Source of the DNA: Emmonsiellopsis sp. PD_33
Taxonomy: Eukaryota; Ascomycota; Eurotiomycetes; Onygenales; Ajellomycetaceae
DNA: 64,000 nt
Assembly (NCBI GenBank): GCA_032988165.1
Contig: JANTQF010000020.1
Location: 124,001-188,000 of the forward strand
Reading direction: 5' to 3'
A model generated the notes under the pieces. That model saw only the letters and a program-made list of their open reading frames with translations, had not been told where the DNA came from and did no database searches. A program made the position numbers and the translations under genes. Positions 47,025 through 58,996 of this stretch are shown here, piece after piece. The first letter of the stretch is position 1, and each line of letters opens with the position of its first letter.

Positions 47025-49117
47025 ATGTCTGCAATCTGTTACAGAGCTGTTTTCGCCGTGCTTGGAGCTGTCCTCATTCTAGTCCCAAGCAGAGTCTGCT
47101 CCCTTGCTCCCTCCGATTCCTGGAGAGATGCCGATATTGGCCAGTCTTCGTATCTGGGGCCTGGCCATGACATGAACCCTGATATCGTCGACAGCGATGC
47201 TTTTGTACGGCTGTGGGATGTGGGTTTCAATGCTTCGGAGAAGGTAAAGACCCAATGTCGATTCCGCTACGGGGTTGCCTCTGCGTCCCATTCTAAGCCG
47301 TTTCAAAAGTTTTATGCCAAACCACTTGTCTATACCCCCCTTTCAGGCGACGTCCAACTTGTTTTCATCGTATCAACAGACAACATCGTCAGAACCCTGG
47401 ATGCAAACACCGGGGACCTTATTCACGAACGAGTGGTCGCTGAGCCCCACCCTCAGGATGCCCTCTACTGCACAGAAGTTGCTGAGTCTGTATACCCTGC
47501 CATGTCCTTTTCAGCCCATCCTAAATCTGTGCAGGAATATCGGAATTGTTGGAACTCCAACTATTGATCCCCAGACCGATATTGCATACTTCTATGCAAA
47601 ATCGTATATTCCGTGAGCTCAATCCCTTTCGACCATGCCCTTGGGCTAGGACGTCGGGCAATCTAACCTTTTAGGAATTATCGTCTGAAAAATGAAACCT
47701 CGGCCATATTCAATGGCGTATATTACTTCTATGCTATTGATATCACCACCCTTGAAGATTTACCTGGGTTCCCTATTCTCGTTGATGGCATACCAGCTGA
47801 CAATGACCCACGAAAAATCTTCATTGGAGGAACCATTCTGCAGCGGACGTCGTTGGTACAGGTGGGCGACTTTGTATACGCCGGATTTGGGGGCCTGTGT
47901 GATCAGTTCAATTACAGTATGGCAACGACAAGTGTCTGATAACTTTCCCCTGAAATCTAACCCCTGAGTAGCCGGCACAATTCTTGGAGTGGATATAAAA
48001 TCACAGAAGGCGAGTAAATTTCCATGCCAGTACTAGCAGGATAATGGTAACTAACTAACGTTGCTGACAGGTCGTTTCCAATTTTGCGACACAAGCTGGG
48101 CCTGAATCCAATTTTAGCCTTGACTGGACAGCCTGGCATGCAGGCGGCGCCGGGGGGATATGGCAGAGCGGAATGGGTATTGTGAGCGATGGAGATAATA
48201 TATACTATGTCACGGTATGATCGCCTAGCATAAAGAGAAAGGGGGAAAGACTTGTCGGATTTGGCCCGTCGACATCTAATCTTGCGCCTCATGTGGTCTA
48301 GGATAATGGAGGTTCTTCTCCAAATCACACTCGGCCTTCATCGGGGACTTCTTCTCTTGATTTACTATCCGAAACGGCGGTAAAGATGAGCATTTCGTCC
48401 ACGGGCTCGCTAGAGCTAGTTGATTATTTCCAGCCGTACAACTATTTAGAAGATGAGGGATTTGATCTCGGCTCTGCGGGTTTTACTATTCTCCCTGCTA
48501 GCTCTTTTCACACCCCCAACCATCCAGACCTTGCTGTTGTTGCTGGGAAATCGGGAAAAATTTATATCTTGTCGCCTTCCTCTTTGGGCGGGTACGGCAA
48601 CGGCCCAAACAATACTGATGCTGCTCTTCAGGTTCTTCCACCATTACCACTCCCTGATGGTGGTAGTTTTTCCAACGGTTTTTTTGGCGGAGTTGGAGCA
48701 TATCCCTTGTCTGGCGATGATGATGTGACCGGAGGGTTCATTTATGCGGCCGCAGTAGCCCAGAACCTTGTTGCTTACGAATTTAGAGTTACTCCGTCTG
48801 GCGAAGTTGAATTTGTTCTCGTTGGGAAATCGGTCGAAGTAAGCCTTGATAGGCCGGGCATTGGGATTCCGACGATTACCACAGCCCTGGATTTGGAGAG
48901 CGGCAGGGCGAAGACCGAATCTGGAATTGTATGGCTTACAGATCCCACGGCAGGGCTACGTGCCTGGCATGCGATCCCTAGCGAAGAGGGCATCTTACGA
49001 AGCATTGGGCTTCCTCCAGTGGGAACTACGAACAAATTCCAGAGGCCCGTGTTTGGAAACAGCAGGGTGTACATCATCAATGGTGAAGGTGAACTGATCT
49101 GCTTGGGAGTTAAGTAG
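47025..49117 (+). CDS. Secreted PQQ-like beta-propeller protein
   Basis: Fungal quinoprotein-dehydrogenase-like protein of unknown substrate, predicted secreted (signal peptide about residues 1-27, hydrophobic core FAVLGAVLILV). Exons: 47025-47243, 47310-47485, 47535-47612, 47675-47916, 47972-48009, 48071-48214, 48302-49117; 570 residues. Propeller-type repeats are visible (VRTLDANTG; KIYILSPSSLGGYG; WLTDPTAGLRAWHA; NKFQRPVFGNSRVYI). Family motifs place the junctions: KFYAKPLVYTP, NIGIVGTPTIDPQTDIAYF, GGIWQSGMGIVSDG. Intron 1 (66 bp) is a multiple of three and has no stop, so read-through would add 22 residues. Intron 2 uses donor GTCTGT. Intron 5 is GC-AG. No membrane segment appears after the signal peptide. 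Confidence 0.87.
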
Positions 49118-49347
49118 ATAATAAATACTTTTTTGAGGAGATCATTCCACCTTACCCGAGTGGGATAGCTAGGCGAAACCATAACAGGTATACCGGTAGA
49201 GGTCGGGACGGAGGAACCAGGATGACCGCCGGGCCCGCCGTCTATCTTCTCCAATAGTCATGTCCACGTCGACCATGGTGCTGGTGAAGGGCGAGCACTT
49301 TTAAATAACCCATTCATATATATACCTAAACGTCTAATAATCCAAAA

Positions 49348-50324
49348 CTATGCAACAGTTTTCTTCATAAAAACGCGGTCCAGTTGCCATACTTTCCCGT
49401 TAGGATCGCGGTGTTGAATATCGCCTTCCGAATGTTTCCACACCTTGTACCCGCGTCGTTCATACCAATCATGATTTGATATCTTCTCAAAGTTAGTTCT
49501 TTAATCTCCCCTTCATCGATAGGGGTGCAAATACCGTAGGTAGTTCCATCCCACTTTCTGCGCACATTTCCTTTATATTTGGACTTCCGTTTGAAAGAGT
49601 ATCAAGCGACAGTATCTTTGCACATAATGGCTCTTTGATGGCCTCACTCTCGATAGTGTCCATTGTAGCACGGCCAATCCCACCGCCCTGAAGAGCGCGG
49701 GAAATATACAATGCAGTTATGCAGTAAATGCCCATTGACGCGTCTGCCTGGCCTGGAGTTGCATGCTCCGAATCCAGAGAAACGTGACCTACGGGAATGA
49801 ACGACTGGAGGGTCGGAATCCGTGGTTTACCACCAATGGCCCTCGCCGTGTCAAGAATAGGGGCCGCCTCTCCAGGATACTTAAGCAGGTGCATGTCTAA
49901 CCTGCTCTCTCTCTCTGGATCGTCCTCCGAAAGAACCTACTTCAGTAGTTAGAATCAGATATCATATGGTCGTCCCACGATTTTGACGATGCTTGGTTCT
50001 GGCGAGGCCTGAAAGCAAAATTGGACTGGAAGATTTATTGGGAAGAATGAGAACCCAACTCACAACCCACTGAAGAGCCATCTTTCCCTCCCTCTGCAAC
50101 ACCATCCAGTCCTCGATACAGTCCTCCTTCCAGCCGCAAGCAAGACGCTGCTGAAACATTCGTTCGGTATGGGCTGGAGACTCTGGGTCCCAGGCAATCA
50201 AGCTGACCTTGGGCCGAGCTGGTGCCTTTCCTGGCATGGCCTCTGACGAGGGCATTTCAAGTTCTTTAGCAGGGCTGTGCATACCAAGCTGAAACACAGC
50301 AGCAGCAATGAGATGCGAGTTCAC
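49348..50324 (-). CDS. GNAT family N-acetyltransferase
   Basis: Predicted acetyl-CoA-dependent acetyltransferase of unknown acceptor. Exons on minus: 50064-50324, 49535-49936, 49348-49482; 265 residues. The N-terminal half has a conserved-looking WDPESPAHTERMFQQRLACGW block. The acetyl-CoA pyrophosphate loop is QGGGIGRATM, after a beta-4-like strand (YCITALYISRAL). The last exon gives the usual C-terminal signature WYERRGYKVW and ends in DRVFMKKTVA. The upstream Met at residues 15, 24 or 30 could also be the start. It is divergent from the ArfGAP gene. The 3' end converges on the PQQ-like gene 230 bp away. Confidence 0.85.
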
Positions 50325-51034
50325 GGTGGTGCAAAATGTATAGGAAGCTCTGTAAGAGATGAAGATGAATCATTGTTACTGAGTGACTGTCTTGGGAGGG
50401 GGAAAACATATAATAATTAGCAAGCATGGGCTGTATTTTCTTCACTCACACTTTTGCCTGGGGATTGTGCCCTCAATCGACAAACTTGACGCCCTATGAT
50501 TGATGCGGCTTGGGATATGCAGTTGATCGCCGTTAAATACTGGTACGGCACGTGGGGGTGGTGTTACGGTAGTGTATTTTACGGGCGTATTGAAATTTAA
50601 AAGCGGCTGGCTTAGAGCAGCGATGACGCTAGGCCTGTTTGGGGTCTTGGCGCAGGGTCATCTCCGCCGCCTGCTGTTTTCGGATTGGCGTGCAAACATC
50701 CGCCCGCTGAAACATCCATCGCCTGCGGACGTTGACGACGAATCTCTCGGCCTCAACGTTGCTCTCCAACCCCCCGTCATGGCATGCTCCCATTCCTACG
50801 CACCACAGTTCATTACCCGTATCTTCCTTCTTCATGAATCATAGCATCGCATGTTCTCAAGCCGCCGTCTTTCATCCTCAAACTCCTAGGCGCCAGAGCC
50901 GAGCTTGTCCCCGCCTTGTTGTTAACCAAACCCCCCTCCCAGACGGAACCGCTCTATCCTATGCAGTTTCGCTGTGTTATATGCAGCAACCTACCTATCC
51001 GTTTGAATGGCAAACCCCCCATAAATGATACAAC
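50325..51034. promoter_or_regulatory. Shared divergent promoter region, GNAT and ArfGAP genes
   Basis: 710 bp between two divergent start codons. An open frame at 50572-50844 on plus has no recognisable motif. Nothing else is supported; I assign it to promoters and 5' leaders. Confidence 0.5.
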
Positions 51035-54000
51035 ATGGGGAATATAAGCAGCAGGCCTGATGACCCAAGCGCCCTCTATCTCAAAGACCAGGGAAAGCGT
51101 AAGTGTCCGTTTCGGAGCTCCGGAATCCCATGCCTTTTGTTTCTTGGTGTGTTTGGACTATGGTCATTAACTTATTTTCTTGATGTGCCTCCAGTGGCAT
51201 TTACATCTCTCATAATCAGCAACTCCCGTGGAAATATTCTGTTGAATGTTGCTCCAAATTCATTCCCCTCTACAAGGATCGCGGCGCGGAGAGAGTCGGG
51301 CGACGATAAGCCCATCGAATATATACAGGTTAATCGCAACCATGGCCCTTTCGCTCTCTTATATCCTTGTTCGCAAGGCTAATTAATTCTGGCTGGCTTT
51401 TAGGATCCCGAGTCTCCGCAAACCGGCGTACCTTCATTCCTTCTGAAACTGAATAACGACGACGAACTCGATTTTCGCTTCAATTTTCTTATCCGCCAGG
51501 GTCAGGCGAGGCAGGCCGCTACCTCGACCACAAATGGCGTTGCGAGTTCCTTACCCGAGGCCATCGACACTGTCCTCACTGGCCTCACATTTGCCCACGC
51601 ATCAAATTCGAAGGATCTAGATAACCTTGTCACCAGAGAGTTCCATGCCAATCCAAACCTACAAAACAATTCAAACGTCCAACATGTGGGGAATTTTTCA
51701 ACATCGGGTAACCCATCTATTCAGTTTGAGTGGACATGGAGATGGAAGCCTCCCAGACAAGCAGAAGACAGAGGTGGGGGCTGGCGCAACTGCTGTAGCT
51801 TCCTCGACTACGATCAGAGAACCAATCGACTCAACACCCTTGCAACCTTTTCCTTCTGGGTCCAGAATACCGCCTACACTTTGTCGAGCCCCCAGATCCC
51901 ATCTTCTCCTGGATTCGATCTGACCGTTCCTCCTCGTTATCGAATACCCTCTTCTCAGTCTGTTCAGTCCCGAATGAGCGAGGTGGAAGTCGCAGGTGAT
52001 CTACAAGCGCCTCCAACCCCTCCTGAGGGCGGTGACAATGCCCCTCCACCGCCGTCTGGAACAGCCCCAACTTCCGTCAAGGTAGACGTCACATGCCAAC
52101 GCCCTGGTGAGGATATGAGTGCCGTTGAGGATGGACCCCTATTCCGCGCCACCATGAAGGCACTCGAACAGAAAACCGGTAACATGAGGACCAAGATGAA
52201 GAAAGTCTTAAAAAGGGCCGAGGCAGCGCATCAAGCGCAGACTGCCTGCAACGATTCCGTTGGCGCTTTTATTACTGCTCTCAACGAAGCATCAGTATCC
52301 AACGCCAACGCCATCCAACCTGCTTTGGAACATTACTTTGAACGCATCGCTCGGGAAATTCTACAGTATGAGCAACAAAATACAGTGCATCTCCAAAAAC
52401 TAATAATCGAACCGCTCTCGAAATTATATAATTATGATATCAAACAGGCCGAAGCAAAGAAAAAGGATTTTGAGGAGGAAAGCAGAGATTATTACGCCTA
52501 CGTGGGAAGGTATCTAGGTCAGCGACAGGATTCCCTGAAGGAAAAAAAGAGAGCAGAGAGCGATTCCAAGTACCAAACAAAGAGAAGAAATTTCGAACTG
52601 AAGCGCTTTGATTACTCCTCGTTTATGCAGGACCTTCATGGAGGAAGAAAGGAACAAGAGGTCCTGTCACACTTGACAAAGTATGCTGATACCCAAGCAA
52701 GGAGTTACTTGTCCGCCGCAAAGAAAATAGAGGAGATGGTTCCGCAACTCCAAGCCCTGATAGACGAAGTTTCAGATGCCGATAAAGAGTTTCAATTTCA
52801 GCGCACTGAGAGGGAGGAAAAGCGAAGGGCTTTGGAAAAGAGTACAAAGAAGTACATCGAACCCGGATCCGTACCAAACACCGCTGGTTCGGCACCCGCA
52901 CCGACGCCAGGACAGCCAAACGTCACGTACACATCTGACACCGAGCTCGGCCGTGCAGATAGTACTGGATCGCAAATGAAACCAGTCACAAGTAACAGCT
53001 CAGTACTGTCCTCATCTCCGAACGCTCCAGTTCTCGTCTCCCCAGCTGCGCCAGCGCCGGCAGGAGTACCCCCCACCGTATACGGGCAAAATCGATTCAA
53101 AGGCATTCGGGATTTGGAGGACCGCGACCTATCCAGCACGTCTGCCGAAATGCTCAATGTTCAGCATAGGAAGGAGGGTCTTTTATGGGCGCTATCTCGT
53201 CCGGGCTCTCATATAGATCCGAAGGGGATCAACAAACAAGCCTGGCATAAGTAAGACCGTTTATCCATGCCCTTTTTCTAGGTTTCAACAATCTCTTTGA
53301 TAGCTGCCACACTGCTGGGGAATGGTTTCCATCATTTGGAGTTGAACGCATAGCTGATTATTCATCTCGCAGGTTTTGGATAGTTTTGGACCAAGGAAAG
53401 CTTTCTGAGTATAGCAACTGGAAGCAGAAACTGGATCTACACATGGACCCGATAGACTTACGCATGGCATCTGTTCGAGAAGCTCGTAACGCAGAAAGAC
53501 GCTTCTGCTTTGAGGTAATTACTCCACATTATAAGAGGATATACCAGGCGACCTCAGAGGAAGATATGAATACGTGGATTGTCGCTATCAATAACGCCCT
53601 CCAAAGCGCGGTGGAAGGCAGAACGGTTCCACCCATAACTCTCCAGCAATCCGCGTCCGATATAACCACCCATCGTGATATTGGGTCCGTTTTAACTGGA
53701 AAGAGTTCTTCATACTCCGGCCAGCATGGATACTCCGGTTCCTCAAATGTCGGTGTGAATCGTCGAACAACAGTTGGTGCCCGGCCTAGTTATGTCCGAA
53801 GCGACAGCAACAGTTACGAGGAAAATCCGTCGAAGCTTTTACAGACAATCCGCGACGCCGACCAAGGCAATAGATGGTGTGCTGATTGTGGATCGCTCTC
53901 GAAAGTTGAATGGGTCTCAATCAATCTCGGCATCGTCCTTTGCATTGAATGCAGTGGGATTCACCGCTCGCTGGGCACGCATATATCCAAAATTCGTTCA

Positions 54001-54810
54001 CTAACCCTTGATATCCATTCTTTTTCCAATGATATTGTTGAGATACTCTTACAAGTTGGCAATCGCGTCAGCAACATGGTTTGGGAGTCACGTTTGGATC
54101 AGGGGCTCAAGCCCACAGCACAGTCAACCAGGGATCACAGATTAAAGTTTATTACGGCAAAGTATACCGAAAGGGCTTACATTCAGCCCTTATCGACGAC
54201 CCTTTCTCGATATGCGACGCCTGACGAGACGCTTATTTCCTCGATCAAAAGAAATGACATCCAGGGTGTGTTATATGGAATTGCTCTTCGAGCCAATCTC
54301 AATGCAACCGACCGTTCCCGTGGTACGCATGCTGTCTTTTTGGCCCTTGCGGCGACAGATCCGGCCTCTCCAGATTCATCCGCACAGTCAGCGACAAACT
54401 CAAGGCCAACTAGCATAGCTTCCGCCGAAAAGCCTGTGGCATTCCCAATTGCCGAGCTTCTTGTCCAAAATGGGGCCGAAATTCCACATGAAATGCCGAG
54501 AATCCCTCTATCGCCTGCAGCGCAGCTATATGTCAATCAGCGGATGGCTAAAGCGGTGGGAGGTACTGGTACCTTTGCTAGATCCGCTGCTTCCTCTGCG
54601 GGAGGTCCTGGCGCTGACACAGTCAGCGCATTGCCCCATATCCGCAACACCGGTGTTGTTATTGGCGGCGAGAACCTCTCCTCTACAGGGCCAGTTTCCT
54701 CTCATGCGCTCCCAGGATTAGACAGCAAGGAGCGAGAAAGATTACAGAAGCGAGGAAGTGCCGGGGCTCGATTTGCCGGAAAGGTCGCGTCATTGGGATC
54801 TGATCGATAG
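51035..54810 (+). CDS. BAR-PH-ArfGAP protein (Csx2-type Arf GTPase activator)
   Basis: Predicted GTPase-activating protein for Arf GTPases in vesicle traffic at curved membranes. Exons: 51035-51098, 51195-51328, 51404-53250, 53373-54810; 1,160 residues. The N-terminal region holds IPSFLL-type beta-rich sequence. A Pro-rich linker is near residue 260. A BAR-like helical domain spans about 305-560 (MKALEQKTGNMRTKMKKVLKR; RRNFELKRFDYSSFMQDLHGG). The PH domain runs about 655-770 (KEGLLWAL, KFWIVLDQGKL, TWIVAINNAL). The ArfGAP zinc finger starts at C851: CADC, then C872 and C875 (LCIECSGIHRSLGTHISKIRSL). The arginine finger is in IHRSLG. The spacing between the Cys pairs is 17 residues by my count, one more than the usual 16. 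A Ser/Ala-rich tail follows. Close to Csx2 of fission yeast in layout. Confidence 0.93.
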
Positions 54811-56675
54811 CTCCCTTGGTTGTTTTCCCTTTCATGACCTATATTGATTTACTAAGTTGGAATATACCCCTCGATTTGTATAGCACTCTACGTGTTGGCT
54901 TGTGCTATCGGTGACGAACATAGCCGATGAAATTTCCCGGTGTTAGGTTGGGGGCGGATTAGCCCTTCGGTTCCGTACTGATGGGTGATATGAGACGCTC
55001 GCCCTTAAAGCTGGCTGGCTACAACGAGGCCTTCCTCGACTGGCTAGAGCTGTGACGATGACTCCTGAAGAAGGCGTTTATTGATATATACTGGAGGTGG
55101 ACTTTCTCCTAAATGGCTTTGTAATTGTGTGTCCTATTACCCTTTCTCTCTTCCTTTTTGCTGCCTGGAGTCAAGTGTACGATGAAGACTATCGATTACC
55201 TGGTTTCGCGATGCCTGCCTGTATTGGTTGTTCCCCTATCCCTTACGACCAGAGTCCGATGCCGACACTTGGATTTTCATGTATCTCTTCTCGTGGCGCG
55301 GACATTCTTTCCTAACATCGCTTGTTACCTCGATGATACTTAATGATAATATGATATGATTATGCCAACTAGACAGTCTGTGTGAGCTTGAAAGTGGAGC
55401 CGAACCGAAATCGGGGTTTTGATGGTGTCAATTCATACTTGGCATTGCGGCCCGGGTCAAGCGATATTCACTTCGAGGACTGTAACTATACTCGGCACAG
55501 ATCTGATGTGTAGTTTTGTTCGATGACAGTTCAGAGCGCCCTATCTTCATATCCTCTCATTTAATTCTCCACCCTGAAGGATTGGAGAATTTGACTCGAT
55601 AGCGGGATGACCAAGGCCTTGCTGACGAGTTAGTTATCCTTGACACAACGCCACTAGCGCCGGAGCTGTTCTGGCTTTCCATTCGGCTTGCTTTTGAGTC
55701 CATCGCCGATCTAGTTCTTTGCCACCCACCACCAGCCAAGTTGCTGCTTCATGCAAATAACTTGGATGTTTCCGCCATTTTTCGTATCCAACTTCGCAAT
55801 AATGGCCACCGTGCCCACTCACCGATTGTATCCCTGCTGGCTGGACCCTAGACAAGCACCAGTCCTCCAGCTCACCGCCAGCCACCCTCCTGACCGATTC
55901 CTTGTGGAGAGAGATACGATTAGAATGGGCGGCAGCTAATCCATATTTTGGTGGATAGACCCCTGGATAGCTGGAATCCTCGCGCCTGTGGGCAACTCTG
56001 GCTTCGTAATAGCTGTGAGGCGAGGCATGGATGGTTGCTGATGCCCTTCAAGTGTCTATCTTGGCCTGACTTTGCATGTTCTGGACAAAAGTCAACAACC
56101 TTGGTTGTATATTGCTGGCCTGGTCATCAGTGCTCTCTTCTCCCCAGATTCTTGCAGCCGCCATATTCCTTTTTCCTCCCGGAAATGATTTGGCGTTAGA
56201 GTTGTCGCGTTTTACAAGTTTGCGCCACTGCCACTGCCATCATATATTTATCATCATCTTTGCATATCTTAAAGGCCGGAGCCTTTAATCTTTCCCGCTC
56301 TCTTTGACTACGGTTCCTCACACTTTTTTGATCCCTGCTGGTTTACACTCTGTCTGTGCCATCTTCTAAACCAAATAACCCAAACCCGGCAGGATAGTCT
56401 GTCGGTAAAGCTTGTATTATCAAGTTTGCTCAAAGGTTCGATAGAACTTCGTCTTTTTACTTCATTATCCTTCCAACAATTTGGATTTAGCTACGCATCC
56501 AGCTATCCAGATACATCCCTGCAGCATCAGAAATAACAAATCAATAGGTTGGCGCTGCTTCCTCAGTAGTCTGAGGAGAAACGAAGCCATCTTTATATTA
56601 GGATACGATATAGTTTGACAAATTCCTAGATCATATTTGGCTAACTTGACTTATTATTCCTTAGGACGGATAGAG
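54811..56675. other. Long intergenic region
   Basis: 1.87 kb between two genes on the plus strand. Open frames up to about 83 codons occur on both strands, but none has a motif. Sequence upstream of 56676 is pyrimidine-rich, and CCTTAG at 56659-56664 could be the acceptor of a 5' UTR intron. It probably contains a long 5' leader and promoter of the YTH gene. Confidence 0.45.
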
Positions 56676-58491
56676 ATGACCCATCCTACTAGTCCCTGGA
56701 GTCGAGCAGACAGTGAGCAACATATTTCAAGATCGAGTGCAGGGGATGTAGATCTAATGCCCAACGCCGGGAACTTGGCCATTCAGCATAGCTTCTACTC
56801 GGTTCCGCCGTCATTTATACATCCTACCGGGCCTTTGTATCTACAACGTCGGATGCCACCCGGCAATGTGTATGATATGTGGAATCTTGGTCGATACCGC
56901 GCGACCTACAACTACTGCGGGCCTTATCCCTATGTACCCAATATACCAACAAACCAATCTACCTTCCAGCAGGTGTCGTTCCAGCAGCAGGGGTCTCCCT
57001 CATCTACTCACCCAGCTTATCACGAGGCGCTGGTCTTTCAATTCCCAAGATATCAACATGTCCCTTCCGAATCCATCTATATCGGTCAAAATGTCCACGG
57101 GAACCCAATGCCACCTTACGTCCACAACATTGAGGCTACAGGTCACCTCCGCATTGTCCCTGAATCAACATCCCAGACGATGCCTGCTGCAAATTACACC
57201 ATTGTTGACGGCTCTATTTCAACTGGTCTGGGGAGTCAGTTTACGGGGCAGCTAGGGAGAAAACACCGTGAGTTATGGCCCCGCGACGGTAAAAGAGGGA
57301 TGTTGCTTAGCACTTAAGGGCTCATATATCTTCGGGATTTAGTTGCGCCAGCTATCACTGAACAACCAAGTCCTCGAGGGCCCCCAAGGAAACCGAAGCA
57401 GTCAGGGCATGCCTTGTGGGTAGGGAACCTCCCATCCCGTGCCAGCATTGTTGATCTCAAGGACCACTTTTCCCGAGATGCCGCTGAGGAAATCGAGAGC
57501 GTATTTTTGATATCAAACAGCAACTGTGCTTTCGTGAACTATAAAACAGAGATAGCGTGTGTTTCTGCGCTGGCCAGGTTCCACGATTCAAGATTCCAGG
57601 GGGTTAGATTGGTTTGCAGACTGCGTCGAACTGGTTCCGGCGACGGCCATAAAACCTTGTCTCCATTGTCAGGGGCACCTCAAGAAAATATCACGGGAGA
57701 GGCGGACGCAGATATGGATTTGGACAATAACAAGGATCAAGCCCGTGAGCCCTCGACTGCTACGGTCCCTGAACGGTTTTTTATAGTGAAGAGTCTGACT
57801 ATTGAGGATATCGAGCGGAGTCGAGTCAGCGGGGTTTGGGCCACTCAGAAACATAACGAGGCGACGCTGAATCATGCATATGAGGTGGGAGACCCCGACC
57901 TCCCAAAACCAGACCTGGTTCAGCATGTGAAGTACTAGGGTTTAATAGGCCACTTGCTAACTGCTTTCGCAATAGTCTTCAAAAGCCGTATATTTGATAT
58001 TCTCGGCCAATAAATCCGGGGAATATTTTGGCTATGCCCGAATGGTTTCACCCATCCCCCCTGGCGATACGAACCCCCCTCAAGATATGCAAGAAAGCAA
58101 CATGGTGATGAGTTCGGAATCGCCCATCACTATTGCAACGCCGGCCACAGAAGCCGCACCAGCGGGCGTCATCTTCGAAGACCGAGCCAGAGGCACAATA
58201 TTTTGGGAAAGTGATCGCGATGAAAACACAGAAACAGCGGACACGGACAAAGGTGCTGGGACAGAGGTTGATGACAAGCCAATCGACCAGCCTTTCGGGA
58301 GACCCTTCAGTGTGGAGTGGCTATCCTGGCAACGGCTTCCATTCCATCGCACGCGGGGGCTCCGGAACCCTTGGAATGCAAACAAGGAGGTGAAAATTGC
58401 CAGAGATGGAACGGAGCTTGAGCCAACTGTTGGTAGAAGCTTGATCGAGCTATTCAGTTTGACCCCGCAGACAGTGATGGGGTACAGGTAG
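56676..58491 (+). CDS. RRM and YTH domain RNA-binding protein (putative m6A reader)
   Basis: Predicted reader of N6-methyladenosine in RNA. Exons: 56676-57267, 57343-57884, 57976-58491; 549 residues. The start MTHPTSPWSR is the first ATG in frame. Residues 1-200 are low-complexity, rich in Pro, Tyr, Gln and Ser. The RRM is at about 221-290 (LWVGNLPS as RNP2-like, CAFVNYK as RNP1-like). YTH starts at residue 342 (RFFIVKSL), has the cage Trp in SGVWATQ, continues across intron 2 (VYLIFSANKSGEYFGYARM), and resumes after an insert of about 70 acidic and Thr-rich residues with FSVEWLSWQRLPF and a PNRDGTELEP-like end (IARDGTELEP). The RRM-YTH combination with an interrupted YTH is known from filamentous ascomycetes. 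It ends soon after the domain. Confidence 0.9.
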
Positions 58492-58996
58492 TCGGGTGGT
58501 CGGCCGTCATGTAGCATTTGCTGGTGATGGATATTTTAGAGCTTGCTTTGCATCTAAGGGGCTACGTGGGTGGGGTACCTGTATTCAGGGGTTGGGATGG
58601 CGTTAAATGTCCGTCAGAATGGCTAACCAGACTGGTGGGGGTGTGGAGCGATTAGATGGGCTGATTCTATAAGTATATATCGCTTCCCTCCCTTTGCCTC
58701 TAGCCGCGAGCCCCTGAATCCGTATCGTGTTATGTGTGAATGTTGAAAACTTGACTAGAACGCCCAACTGCCACTGCAACTCAATTGGTGTACATATATA
58801 CATAACCGTCGGATGATGGACTGATATTAGGGATAAGAGAGAAAAAATGCCGAATATTATTAAAAAAGAACTGGGATCAAGTGGATGGATAGATATAGAA
58901 AAAATTTGTCAAATGGCGTTCTTAATTGATACGTTTATGATTGCTATACAGAAAGCGAAGTATGGGCATAAAAATATTTATCATGAATAATTATCG
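58492..58996. other. Convergent intergenic region
   Basis: 505 bp between the stops of the YTH gene (+) and the 2OG oxygenase gene (-). AT-rich toward 58,850-58,990 with poly(A)-site-like AATAAT/AATTATT sequence. No gene is seen. Confidence 0.55.

Noticed and set aside
48775..49254. 159-codon minus-strand frame over the last exon of the PQQ-like gene
   Set aside because: Antisense shadow; the plus frame has the propeller motifs and continues through several exons.
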